Positions 50,195 through 61,365 of a stretch of 64,000 nt of DNA are shown here, in pieces; position 1 is the first letter of the stretch, and each line of letters opens with the position of its first letter. The notes under the pieces were generated by a model, which worked only from the letters and a program-made list of their open reading frames with translations, did not search any database and had not been told where the DNA came from. The DNA lies in the NCBI RefSeq assembly GCF_001039355.2, contig NW_019776136.1:40952-104951 (forward strand). Direction: 5' to 3'. This DNA comes from Lingula anatina. Lineage: Eukaryota; Brachiopoda; Lingulata; Lingulida; Lingulidae. Both the position numbers and the translations under genes were made by a program.

Positions 50195-50201
50195 GGCCTG
50201 T
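50195..50201 (+). other. Orphan plus-strand start codon and donor
   Basis: A plus-strand ATG (50195) is followed after seven bases by a consensus donor (ATGGCCT|gtaagt), lying divergently from RNF216. No matching downstream plus-strand coding exon was found. It could be the leader of an unannotated transcript or chance. Confidence 0.25.
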
Positions 50202-50813
50202 AAGTTTTTATTCTTTATTTTTAATATTATTTTGTTTGTAATGCAGTTCTAATCCTGTGTTTACAATACTTTCCCTGAGTTTCCTTTACCGCGCGGTAGG
50301 CCCCTACGCCTACTAATGGCAGTAAAATTGTAGATAAAAACCAGAATTTTTTTCTAGATGGTACTGTAAGAGATAATTAAATTGCTTTTATTCATATATA
50401 TATATTTTCATTTTCTTGTGTATTAAACCCAAACGTTCACAGTACATAAATTAGCTGTTTTATTGTTTATTTTTGTAAATGGATCATATACTCCGTATAT
50501 AGGGCCTACTACATTTTGTCAATTTGGGTTAATTAAGCGATACCCTCATAAAGCTGCCTAATTGGTAAGTACGGTCTTATATTCTTTTGCAGCTGATTCT
50601 GAAATAAATGTAGGTACATGTAGGTAGGATAATACTTTTCTCATATAAGCCCCTTACTTCACATTGGAAAACAGAAAAACTTACTGATCTCACTTGCCAG
50701 ATACAGAAGCAGTAATAAATGCAGCAAGATGTTCTACTATTGCTTGGCTCAAAAACACTGTTTGAGATATAAAACGCAAGAAATACCCCATATAAGCTTA
50801 TTCAAATAATTCA
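50202..50813. other. Noncoding stretch downstream of the MFS transporter
   Basis: AT-rich. A minus-strand AATAAA at 50466-50471 may end the MFS transporter transcript about 345 nt beyond its stop. Nothing else is supported. Confidence 0.4.
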
Positions 50814-53471
50814 TCAAACTGATGTCTCTTTGACGCCTCCTACAACATGTTTCTCTTTGGCGTCAGAATCTTTGGTAAAGCGGTCGCCCTGTCTCGATGC
50901 TATTATTTGCAATGTTACATAAGATTGAGCCAAAAGAAGGCCATCTCCAGTCATAACATACATCAACGCATTGGGGCCGATGGCATCGAAAAGGGCGCCT
51001 GTGATCCACTGGTATACAAATCCTCCACCAGAGGCCCCTAGTAGCACAATCGCAACAGCAATGCCAGACATGTCCAGGTAGCGGTTCGCCCATGAAACAC
51101 CTGACGGGAAAACTGGCGCCAAGAAAAGTCCCAACAATGCATTGAAAATCCAAAATACTATTTCGTTTTTGTAACCGAGGGCAGACAGAACTGAACCGCT
51201 GATAATGTTCATTGATATTTCTCCTATTAACATATATCTTGGAGGTACAAATTTGGCAACAACAATGGCTAGCCCTCGACCTATGGTGTAGAAAATCCAG
51301 TGCAGAGATAATGCCAATGTGGCTTGGTCGTTATTAAAAAGCAACTCGCTGTCTTTGGCAAAAGAAAACAAAAATTTGGCAACAGCACGTTCACCCCCCG
51401 TAATATGCATATAGAACCAAAGTAATAGTGGAAACATGATCAAGCCAAACATTGTATTATCTTGAGCACAAGATGCCGGATGAAAAATAGCTTTAATGTC
51501 ATTCTTTTTTGGGATAGTGGCCAATTTAAATCCACGCGGAGGTGGAAGAATATAAAACAACAAAAAGACAATAGACATTAATAATGCGAGAGTTGCGGAT
51601 ATAGCATATGCATACTCAATTCGGGACAATTTTGTTGCATCCAAAGTAATATTTGCAGATAAAGATGAAGTAGTGGCCTGAAATATAACGGTTTCATTGC
51701 TTTTTACATCTTCTGGAAGGAAAACGTCAGGCGACAAAAATGGTCGAGCTATTTGTGTGGAAAACAGGCCGCCTATTCCCCATCCAAAGTGTGTAGAGTG
51801 CATTGGTGCCGATACTTTTTCTCCCCATAAATTGAGGCAAGTTGTCATTCCGCCTAAAACAAATTAAGCACAAAACATAAAATTAATCACTTCTAGCAAC
51901 CTTATTCTTCATTTTCTGAAAAAAAAGTGACAAAACTGGGAACGCATCTTATTCGATGCGTTAGACTATTTTTACTTGGATTCTTGACATTATTTTTTCT
52001 TTTGCATTCAGGTACAAAAATGTGTACAACTTGTTTCCACCAATATTCATAGTTCAATATTTAAGTTGAAATAATAGGTGCTCAGGTTTCACATTATAAG
52101 AGCGAGTTGGTGTATATTTTTTCATAGCTCTAACACCGAACATGCTAAAGGAAAGAATTTATTTCTTCAATAATAACAGCTTGCCTGTATTCAACACTCC
52201 TTCTGACAGCCCTTGAAAATGCATCAAAATGGCAAGAGGAATAAGTTCGTGGCACCAAGGAATGGAAACAGTAGTGACGGCATTTACGAACATTGCCACA
52301 CTAAAAAGGAACTGAGTTCAATTAATATTTATGGTTCTATAATTTTATTTCAATATAAAGACTCCCTTGAATAGATTTGATAAGAGGAAGATCTTAAATT
52401 CGAATTTGTTTTCAAGATATTTAGAACGTAAGCGTATGAAGGTAAAACTATGTTTGAATAACTGATATTTAGAACATAAGCGCATGAAGATAAAATATGT
52501 GTGAACAACGCTTCGAAATGAAAAATCATGCGAGATACCCTAAATTGCGACTTTGCAGTAGACAGTAATATAAGACAGGATATAACTACAAAAATATGGA
52601 TATATTTTGTTGGCTTTTATTCGTTGGCGCACCGTACTCGCTAGTCTGCTACTATTTCTGATCCGTGTCCGGCAAAATTTTGCTTCACTTTAGGCTGAAT
52701 GGCGAGACTTTGGGCTATCTCGGACGATTCCTATATCACAAACGATTAGTCTTTTCGAATAAGATTTAAGCTTTGGATGAACACGTGCAGATACATTTTA
52801 CACCTGTACTGTTAATGGTGGTCATTCTGATCCAGTTTTGACAAACAGTTTACTGATACAGGCATATCAAAATGGGACAAACTTATACTGACCTTATAAA
52901 TATGTCAACATGCTTTGGAAATCGATCACACAGAAATCCTCCCACAAATGAGCTGATGAAAAAACCAACACTACGTGCTATCAAGGCACGTGAAATTTCT
53001 TCATAGCTACTATGGACTTTCTTCATCAAATCTTTCAAAGTTGGACCAGGTAGCTCCAAACAGGATGCCTTTATTGGATTCATGAGATTAATAGTCTATG
53101 AAATACTCAGTTTTCTACCACAGAACATGTCAAATGAATGTTCGAGATATTGTACATAAAAATTTGAATGAAGATTATGTAATAAAAAATGGACATTTGG
53201 GTTTAACAACTCCAAACCGCCCAGTTGCATACAAACAGTAAACCAAACCTACATCACGTTAATCATTTAAACGCACCCTATTTTTTAACGTTAAATATGA
53301 AAACTTAAGGTTTATGCTTACCATTGTAAACCATATCATTACTATGAAGACCTGCTTTGTAATGCGATAAGTAGTAACTGCACAATCTTCTTCTGTCGAT
53401 ATTGCCTCTCTCTTGTCGGAATCGGGTTCAGGTACTATGGCGGTCTTTTTATCTATTGGCGAATCCTCCAT
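50814..53471 (-). CDS. MFSD4/NAGLT1-type major facilitator transporter
   Basis: Minus-strand coding exons 53322-53471, 52893-53095, 52185-52300 and 50814-51853 close in frame at 502 residues (human MFSD4A 514). Residues GLSEGVLNTGG and the following HFGWGIGGLFSTQIARPFLSP-type segment align with GLAMGCIDTVAN and HFFVGFGALLSPLIADPF of MFSD4A. FVGGFLCDRFPK matches the MFS signature loop between helices 2 and 3. Several long hydrophobic stretches follow in the last exon (for example LALLMSIVFLLFYIL and VSWANRY before the last helices), consistent with 12 helices in the plasma membrane. Vertebrate members include sodium-dependent glucose transporter 1; the substrate here is unknown. The intron after 52185 has a GC donor. 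The start at 53471 gives a short acidic cytosolic N-terminus. Confidence 0.85.
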
Positions 53472-54593
53472 CTTTGTTTAGTTGCATTCACTGCTCACAC
53501 ACTGTCGTACAAATGTATGCAGAAACCGTATTTGGATTTTTAAACATATACTATAATATTATAATGGTTAAAGTTTTTGGTTTTTCTATTGCAATGTTAA
53601 TATAAGTATCATGGTCGATGTTTTAATAATTGAATGTTAATTCCTGCATATTAAATACACGATGATAAAATAATCTGAATTGGAGTCAATTTTAATTGCT
53701 AAAAAACATTCATGACTTGCCTTGAGAAACCGTCCGTGCTATTTCAGTGCATGTTATACACCGATTGGAATCAGGTTATCACACAAAATTGAACAGTTTC
53801 ACCAGCAGGTTTATCTGTTGACCTCAGTTTAGTTCAACATAAAGTCTCGGGTCATTCATCACGGTACAGAGCGGTGTACTGTTTTCGTACGTTAGACCTG
53901 TCTCTTTGCAATAACGGTGTATTGAAAACCCATCAATTTACCCCCGCCCCATCTTAGTTATTGGCGATGTTTAGCCAATCATTTTTCGAGAAATATTGCA
54001 TAATGTAGTATTACGATAAATTACAATGTACTTTGTCAGTCAAGAATTGTTTAGCACATGAAGTTGTAGGTCTGTAGGCATGATGAATCCTGGACTGTCT
54101 GATTTCGAAATTCTGCAAAATTCAAATCTGGGTCATACAGGTGTATTTAAATCGTGAGCAACAGAGAGCTAAAATATACAGGATTTAAATAAGTTGCTAT
54201 AAACATTATTTCGTGGTACATTTAATCAATAGGTAACGGACTAAAATACAATCTTGATTTTATATTAAAGGTATTTCTTCTAGCCTTGAAGAATGCATTT
54301 TTTCTGTAGCCAAAGAAGAGAAGACCTACAGTATCTAGCTCTTTGTGGTTTGCTAACAAACCACTTTTAGCAAAAGTTGTTAATTTGTCTTCTGGCAGAT
54401 AAATACATATGGCATTTTTGTTTGCGATGCCGAAGGCGTTGGTTAAATCGTGCGTTTTGTAACAGATAACACTTTATCTAGTAGCAAAAGGTGAATTTGC
54501 ACAGCAGCCTTTAGTATTAAAGAGAAGAGAAGTTTCATAGAGGTCTTACTTTTAGATATAAATACTACATTGGAATTTTTAAAACTTTCTCTG

Positions 54594-54597
<4 letters not shown>

Positions 54598-54633
<36 letters not shown>
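54598..54633. repeat. (TA)n microsatellite
   Basis: About 17 TA units in the intergenic region left of PGRP; a shorter TA run follows near 54777. Confidence 0.9.
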
Positions 54634-54636
<3 letters not shown>

Positions 54637-54849
54637 TCCAAACACGTTTGTGGCGTAACCAACAAGATAGTATACTGGACACTAACACTTTATCTCGCTA
54701 TTTAACCTACCAGGCACAGTTACTCCTATTTCATGAGTGTGGAAAATTTCGATAAATTTCTTTTCGTTAGTCATTTATATATATATATTTCAACTGGCCT
54801 AATTTTATGACCGTTTTTCGGGTGCCTGGGGTCTGGGATTGAGGCAGCT

Positions 54850-55140
54850 GTGTCATACATGTGGTGCTTTACACTACCATCCCAGATCAAAGGAAATGTG
54901 GTAAGCCTACAGATATCCAAGAAAACCGCAAACTGCGAAAGCGCCGCATCCTGGATTTTAGGATATCCACGGGTTACGGTCTACGTCTCCGACGTACTAT
55001 TAAAGGATAATATCTACCCAACAATCTACAATCGATATTTTTGTCAACGAGATAAAAATTGCGATATTTGCACATTTGTCAAACAGGTTTTAAAAGGTAC
55101 CAGTCAATCAACAATCATTGCATGTCAACATACGGAATAA
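54850..55140 (+). other. Unexplained ORF, 96 codons
   Basis: An uninterrupted plus-strand ORF in otherwise noncoding DNA. It contains CQRDKNCDICTFVK and a later C-x-H; Cys clusters of the NCDICTF type are seen in some retroelement polyproteins. No splice partner, promoter or homology is evident. It may be a transposon relic, a lineage-specific gene or chance. Confidence 0.3.
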
Positions 55141-55615
55141 TCTAAATAATCGCCATACCACCGGCCGGACTTAAAATATCTATTCTCCCTGTACCAGCTT
55201 TAGCACTATTAAATGCACCGTGCTGAATATGCAGGATTAAAGATTATACAGGGGTTGCCAACACCAGGGTGCAGTCACAGAGTTGATCCGGGTGGTGGAA
55301 AACTGACAGCTGGCATTTGACGGTGACCTTATTTACTTATTACTCTCGCAGAGCGGAGTCCGAGTTCCTGGATTCAAGGACTCTAGTACTTTAAAGTATT
55401 CAATTTACGTTTAAAATAATCTGTTTGATATTATTTTGATAAACACTCCTATTAACAATTAAGAAGAATATTTACCGGACCCTCCCCACCCTTTTTCGTC
55501 CAGCTTTACTCTAATTGGACTCTTTCGTTTTAGAAAAGGCCACGTCACGTCTGAAGCGGTTACTGACGTTTCTGTAATGTGACACTGGACACGCGCTGTG
55601 GCGTAGGGGTCTATG

Positions 55616-55625
55616 TATATATAAA
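55616..55625 (+). promoter_or_regulatory. PGRP TATA box
   Basis: TATATATAAA lies about 25-35 bp before the probable start of a noncoding first exon that ends at a consensus donor (AAAAAG|gtacgt, donor at 55685). TATA promoters are typical of regulated effector genes. I found no convincing NF-kB site by eye. Confidence 0.5.
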
Positions 55626-55765
55626 CTGCAAACAGACACGAAGCTTTAAAACACCACCTGTGAGGAAAAAAGTGCGACAAAAAGGTACGTATATTTTACT
55701 TGCGCCGTGATAATAACAATAGTTAGCATCATATATAACCACATAAACGAGCATAGCAAATGGTA

Positions 55766-55947
55766 TTAAAAAAAAGTAAAGAATTAAAGATATGAAACCG
55801 GGAAATGATTTGTCCTTCTTTGCATTTTCTAAACATGTGCTTGTGAAATCGCAGTGTTGTAATTAAACCAAGGACTTTTCTTTCCAGTATGAATCTGGTT
55901 CTTATCCTAACGCTGTGTATCGCTGGTCCAACCCTGGCCTCAGCTGC
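55766..55947 (+). repeat. PGRP signal-peptide exon region, first copy (truncated)
   Basis: This 182-bp unit is repeated as 55949-56130 with about two substitutions. It contains the end of PGRP intron 1, the acceptor ttctttccag and the start of the signal-peptide exon (MNLVLILTLC, against [10 protein letters not shown] in the second copy). It stops abruptly at the N at 55948, so it cannot encode more than the first 20 residues. Confidence 0.92.
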
Positions 55948-55948
55948 N
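55948..55948. other. Single N at the PGRP exon duplication junction
   Basis: One undetermined base lies exactly between the two 182-bp copies, the same arrangement as at 6510. It is probably an unmerged overlap of two contig ends. Confidence 0.88.
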
Positions 55949-56071
55949 TTAAAAAAAAGTAAAGAATAAAAGATATGAAACCGGGAAATGATTTGTCCTT
56001 CTTTGCATTTTCTAAACATGTGCTTGTGAAATCGCAGTGTTGTAATTAAACCAAGGACTTTTCTTTCCAGT

Positions 56072-59000
56072 ATGAATGTGGTTCTTATCCTAACGCTGTG
56101 TATCGCTGGTCCAACCCTGGCCTCAGCTGCTTCGTGTGTATGTGGTACTGGATATGTGAACATTCGCTCCAGTCCCGGGGTGACCTCAAAAAACAAGATT
56201 GGTCTTCTCACCCCAGACGCCTGTCTTCCTTTTACAGGAAAAACACAGTATGCTGGTAGCCATGTTTGGTTCAACGTGGATTACAATGGACAAGTAAGGC
56301 TTTTTAAACTTCTAGTCAAATTTTCGACCTTCTTGGAAAAGTTTGGTAGATTTTTCATTTTCATCAGATGATGTAAATGTATAAAATGAAATTTATTAAA
56401 AATTATTTCTTTTGCTTAAATTTTCATCAGAGTATGTTAATTTACAGATTGAAATTGATTAAAATTAATTTCTTTCACTTTATTTTTTCATCATTTGTAA
56501 TTTATCTCTCTTCCTTTTTTTAAGACTAATTTTTTTTACCAAGATTTAACTTTTTTAAGGCAGATCCGTTGGGACCAAGGGGTCATATCCAATTTGCGTT
56601 AAGTCGCACTTAGCGTTGTTAACGCACACAGGACACCAACAATAACCATTAAAAAAAAAAAAACAAGTGAATTTATACATTTTCAAGTGCATAGAAAAAT
56701 TATTGTCATTATTTTGAGCAAACACTGAATTTTCCACACGGGGATTTAGTCAGTTACTTCGGAGTCGAAAAACTGTGGCGTGCTAAAATATATTAGATGG
56801 TTATTTCCTCCTATATTTCTACTTATCTGTATTGAGTAACAAACCGCATGATAAAAGCGTTATTTGTGATTACAGCCAAAGAACAAGTTCTTCGTAACCG
56901 TCCATTACTCATAGGTTGGCACGGAAGACGAAGTCATTCTCTAGATGATAAATCGCGATATTACCCAACAGCAACCACTTTTCCGCAACCTTCGAAAAAG
57001 ATCCGTTACAACCTATAAAAACGAAAATCTAATTATAGTGGCTAAAAATAGCTTATCCGACGACGAGGCATTGATAGTGTAGTACCCATAAGTTGTGGTA
57101 CATGTAATTAAGAAAAGGACATAAAAATTTCAGAAAGTTGTTTTGGGATATAAAGTTCTAACGCTTACTGTACCATTCTTTGAATTACTTCGGTGTCAAA
57201 AAACATTCAGAGACATAAATTATCGTTGTCATAGATGTGTGTCTTAACACACATCAATGAATGCCCACTTGTCGCTACTCATATCGCGTTCTGTAATCAG
57301 AACACATAATATATGACAACATAACTATACCCACTCGTTGCATGACAACTGACACCAAACTGATAATTAAGACTCATATGGAAGTGATATTATCTCCTAG
57401 CTATAGTGAAAAATCCGGCAGACCCATACTTCGACCCGGAAATTTTGTCAACTTCAAACCTATTTAGGACCCACTGAGTAAGCGTAGTATACCATTGTTG
57501 AACTGAATAACTGGCATAGCCTATATGCGGAACGGTGAGAGGGACTGCACTGTAGATAGTGTTATGGGGACAAACACGGAAGCAATGTCAGGTACGATTT
57601 TTTTCTCGTTAATTTTTTTCAAATAAAACTGATTTCAGGACGGTTGGATTGCCAGTAACTGGTTGCGTACATCTAGCACCGGCTGCTCGGCTGGAAGTTC
57701 AGCGGGAAGTTCTTCGGGAAGTTCAGTGGGTAGGTTTTGTGTATATTAGTACACCATTAGGCCTTCTCTAAAGCCTATCATTATCCTAGGACCCGCCACC
57801 AAACAACTGAACAGCATTGTTTCGTAGGTCCTAGCATAAACGCAGGAGTGAAATTAGAGATGACAGACTATGTATGGTGCTGTCATCTTTTGTTCCTTCA
57901 CAATTCAACAGGTAATTTTGTTCCAAATTTATTATCAAGCGGTCTATGGCAAGTCGTGATACTGATGGCCCTAGTACGAGCGTGAGTGTCCGCTGAAGGT
58001 GAGTTGAAAATAGAAACACACATTGCCATAGCGACACCGCGTAGAATTTTTTTCTACTCCAGCAATTTTTCATGCGTGAAGAGACTTTCGAATGGTCTTT
58101 AAGACTGGCTGCATTCAGTTGTGCATTGAACTATTGATTATTGAACTGTATACACGTAGCTCGGTGTCAGCGCACTTGTTATCATCATTATTTGTGCCCT
58201 ACATGTGTCTACCATCTTTTCCCGAGGTATGTATATATTTGTATTAGTGGCCCGACTTTCGGGTTGAAAGAAAATATTGAAAAACCTTCTGAGAGATGAA
58301 GCGTAATTTGAGGCGAGAGATGGTATCTCCCCAATACATTGTAAATGTATGTGGGATAAGATAATATATAACCAACACAATGTATGCATTAGGGTCAGAT
58401 AAGATGCACTGATATAATAGAATAGCAATATTGTGATGCCACTTGACTTCAAGCCGCATAGATAAAGTTTCATTCTAAAACTTTCATACTTAACAATAAA
58501 GAGAAAGTAAATAAGAAAGAAAACAAAGTGATTAGCTGCGAGTTTGACTTAAATGAAAAGGTAAAATTAAAAAGACTCCGCTTCATCATTACAGGATCGG
58601 AATGTCCACGAATCATCAGCCGATCAGAGTGGGGAGCTAAACCCTCAAACAACCCATTGGTGCCACTTCCAGCCACGCCCAAATACATGTTCATTCACCA
58701 CACCGCCGGCAGATTCTGTAGCACGACAGAGGCGTGCAAAGCTGAGATGAGATCCATACAGGATTTGCACATGACAGCGCCAAGGCGTACGTCGGCAGTG
58801 GGGCATTTATTATTATATGCTAGAATGATAAACCTCATTTCATAGCATAAACTAGAAAAGCACTCAGAGAGCGCAGGCCTCCGCCAAGGCAGCTCAGTTC
58901 CCCCATCATACTATCTCGAACTTCTTTATTTGTATTTGTTTGCGGAGACAATAATACTTCTCAGCAACAATACTTCTCTTTAAAGCATTTTATTTGGTTT

Positions 59001-60209
59001 CTTCAAATCATAATGAAATCAGATCACCACCAAATACTAATCACTTCTAAGTTAACCCATTTCTGACCTACCCTGAAGATTCCACCGAAATTCATCCATA
59101 ACTTTTTGAGTTATGTTGATGACAAACAAACAGGGGTGGAAACATAACCTCCTTGGCGGAGGTAAAAATAACAATAGATTTAATACTTTGCTAGATCAGA
59201 AGCATGCCATCGATAGAAGCTTTTGCTTGGTGAAACTTATGGAATTGATATGCTTAAATAACTAACATGCCTCATTTTTATGGCAAAAACAAAATGCCAA
59301 TGGATTAGGCATTGTTTAGATTTTCTGACAGTTACATGTACCATTAGTAAAACCCACGATGGAATAATTTGATAATGTTACAGAGAAATTGATGAACAAA
59401 ACATATATTTCTAGAATGGAGCGACATTGGTTACAGTTTCTTAGTTGGAGAAGACGGGAACGTGTACGAAGGACGGGGGTGGAATAAAGTGGGAGCGCAC
59501 ACTTACGGGTACAACAGCGTTGGACTTGGTAAGGCCACGTTTGTTTTCTTTTATTTTTCAGGAAAAGGGGCGTGAGATAGTTGTCTTCGGTGGCTATGGT
59601 GGATAGAAGAGACCATTAATGCAACAACGCAAAAAGTTGGTCAACAAAAGATCTCTCGTTTTATTGATTTTATTATTTTTCAGTAACAAGAAAGTTTCAA
59701 CATTATAATCCAAGATGACGTCGAATATTTTAAGATGCAAACCTAAATCCGTAAATTCAATTTTTTTATGATATTCTCTCTCGCGTCTTTTCTTTACTTC
59801 GATTGGAATGTTTTATATAGCATAATTTCGATTGTTTTATTTATTTTTTTTATTTTTATTCATTGATAATTATTATTATTTGTAAACAACAATATATATT
59901 TAGATTTACCGTTTACATCAAGCAAACACTTAATCTTACATGTGACGTGAGAGTGACGTGTGATTAGCTATGCCAATCGACTTAAAATATTTTCTTACAG
60001 CAATAAGCTTTATGGGCAACTTTATGGATAGACTTCCAAACGACAAAGCCCTGAACGCAGCCAAGCAGTTGATCAGTTGCAGCGTTGCTAAAGGCGAATT
60101 GGAGAGCAATTACATTCTAAAGGGCCACAGAGACATGAAAGCGACAGCTTGCCCGGGAGATACGTTGTATGAGCTCATCACCAAATGGCCCCACTACGTG
60201 CCTAATTAA
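56072..60209 (+). CDS. Secreted SH3b-PGRP, predicted zinc amidase
   Basis: Coding exons 56072-56293, 57639-57729, 58595-58786, 59415-59528 and 60001-60209 give 275 residues. Layout: signal peptide about 1-20, a bacterial-type SH3b domain about 21-90 ([10 protein letters not shown], then GWIASNWLR), a Ser/Gly linker of repeated AGSS units, and a PGRP/amidase_2 domain about 108-275. Zinc ligands of N-acetylmuramoyl-L-alanine amidases are present: His139 in HHTAG, His249 and Cys257 in [11 protein letters not shown]; Tyr175 and Thr255 complete the active site. It should therefore cut peptidoglycan between muramic acid and peptide outside the cell. SH3b plus PGRP proteins are known from bivalves. 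Start choice: the second copy of the signal exon, which is continuous with the SH3b domain. The exon 58595-58786 donor (AGGC|gtacgt) was chosen by phase. Confidence 0.93.
56294..57638. other. PGRP intron between the two SH3b exons
   Basis: 1.35 kb with no supported coding or RNA feature. Confidence 0.6.
57730..58594. other. PGRP intron before the amidase domain
   Basis: 865 bp. Minus-strand ORFs here are short and unlike known proteins; nothing supported. Confidence 0.6.
58878..59162. mobile_element. Repeat with 12-bp terminal inverted repeats in a PGRP intron
   Basis: It begins CCTCCGCCAAGG (58878-58889) and ends with the exact inverse CCTTGGCGGAGG (59151-59162), about 285 bp in all. Inside is AACTTTTTGAGTTATG followed by ACAAACAAACAGG. 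That combination is characteristic of a short repeat scattered through many aquatic animal genomes. It has no coding capacity, and I cannot name the family with certainty. Confidence 0.75.
59529..60000. other. Last PGRP intron
   Basis: AT-rich, 472 bp, with T-rich and TTA-rich runs at 59830-59880. No feature supported. Confidence 0.6.
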
Positions 60210-60312
60210 AACTTAAGGGTTTTTATTTGCATCTCTGACATTTGCTGCAGTGTTTCCATAGTGGAAAAGATTTTGCTTCGATTGATATTACTCTGTAGAC
60301 GTGAGATGAGGA

Positions 60313-60318
60313 AATAAA
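60313..60318 (+). terminator. PGRP polyadenylation signal
   Basis: AATAAA 104 nt after the PGRP stop codon. Confidence 0.6.
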
Positions 60319-61024
60319 ATACAATGTTTTACGTAGCGCGTTCTGTCTCAACCAACACAATCTTCTCAAGAAATGTGTGGAAATCTCAGCTTTCAAGCTC
60401 AACTAACACATTTGTAAAATTCCACGCGATTAGCTAGCATCACACGATTTAACTTTTCATACCACTCGACACAAGGGATGATAAGCTGTTCAAAGACAAA
60501 TTTGAAAAAAAAAATGCGCTCTCAATGTTTTTTTAATCGAATAATCCTAGTAAGGCATTTGAAAACAGTTGCATAGTGGCAGTCTCTCAAATGTCATCAT
60601 AAACATTTGTGCAATAAAAATTGACCAGCCTCATCACAACCAAGCAGTCATGAACTGAATAATTACATTCACGCTTCTTGGTATGAAAAATGTAATGCAT
60701 CATTGTCATAAGGTGGTCAATGCAACAAAACTCTAGTTTTGAAATCCTTTATATGGGTCAAGTTGTACTTAACCACCTAATAACAGTATCCCACAAAAAG
60801 ATCAAATTAAAACGATCACGATAGTCAAATCGGTAAGTCAGGTAAAACTTGAAAAATGTTTAACATAAAAAATTTTAAATTTTCAATTTGACAATTTCTG
60901 CAGTCCAACAGACATTTTCCTTGCCATAGATATAGCCCAACAAGGCACGGAAAATTTTTTCTTCAGAAAATATACCAAGAAAATAAAAAAAACAGATATC
61001 ATCAATTCGTAAGTAAAGTGTGTT
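60319..61024. other. Intergenic, PGRP to RPL41
   Basis: AT-rich spacer between the convergent 3' ends of PGRP and RPL41. Nothing supported. Confidence 0.6.
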
Positions 61025-61030
61025 TTTATT
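61025..61030 (-). terminator. RPL41 polyadenylation signal
   Basis: AATAAA on the minus strand, about 340 nt beyond the RPL41 stop codon. Confidence 0.55.
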
Positions 61031-61365
61031 GTTTTACTGCAAACACATCTGTACACAAATAAGAGAAAAACAACATCCAGAAGTTCCATTTACTGACAAC
61101 TTGGCCATCAAAGTGACACGATCTTAGTTTGCTAGTTCACTTGGTCCCAGTTCAGGAAATTTTCCATTTCGTTTGCAGCTTCTCAACTTGAAGCTTTTCA
61201 ATATATACCCCTATGCAGTTTGCATATTTGGTACTATCTGTCTGAATAAGAATTCATGCACTGAGTCAGTTTAACTGCTGCTCATCTCAAAGGACCACAA
61301 TCTGGATAGGATCCACTCTGTCCAATAACTTCTGGTTGTTATTCTTCAAAAGCAGAAAGGCCAAT

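Larger units (their letters stand above)
53472..55610. other. Intergenic region between MFS transporter and PGRP
   Basis: About 2.1 kb that holds a (TA)n tract (about 54598-54633), an ORF of 96 codons at 54850-55140 and no other supported feature. The MFS transporter promoter lies at its left end and the PGRP promoter at its right end. Confidence 0.6.

Noticed and set aside
55729-56274. Minus-strand ORF of 181 codons across the PGRP exon
   Set aside because: It is antisense to PGRP, crosses the N and gains its length from the duplicated segment.
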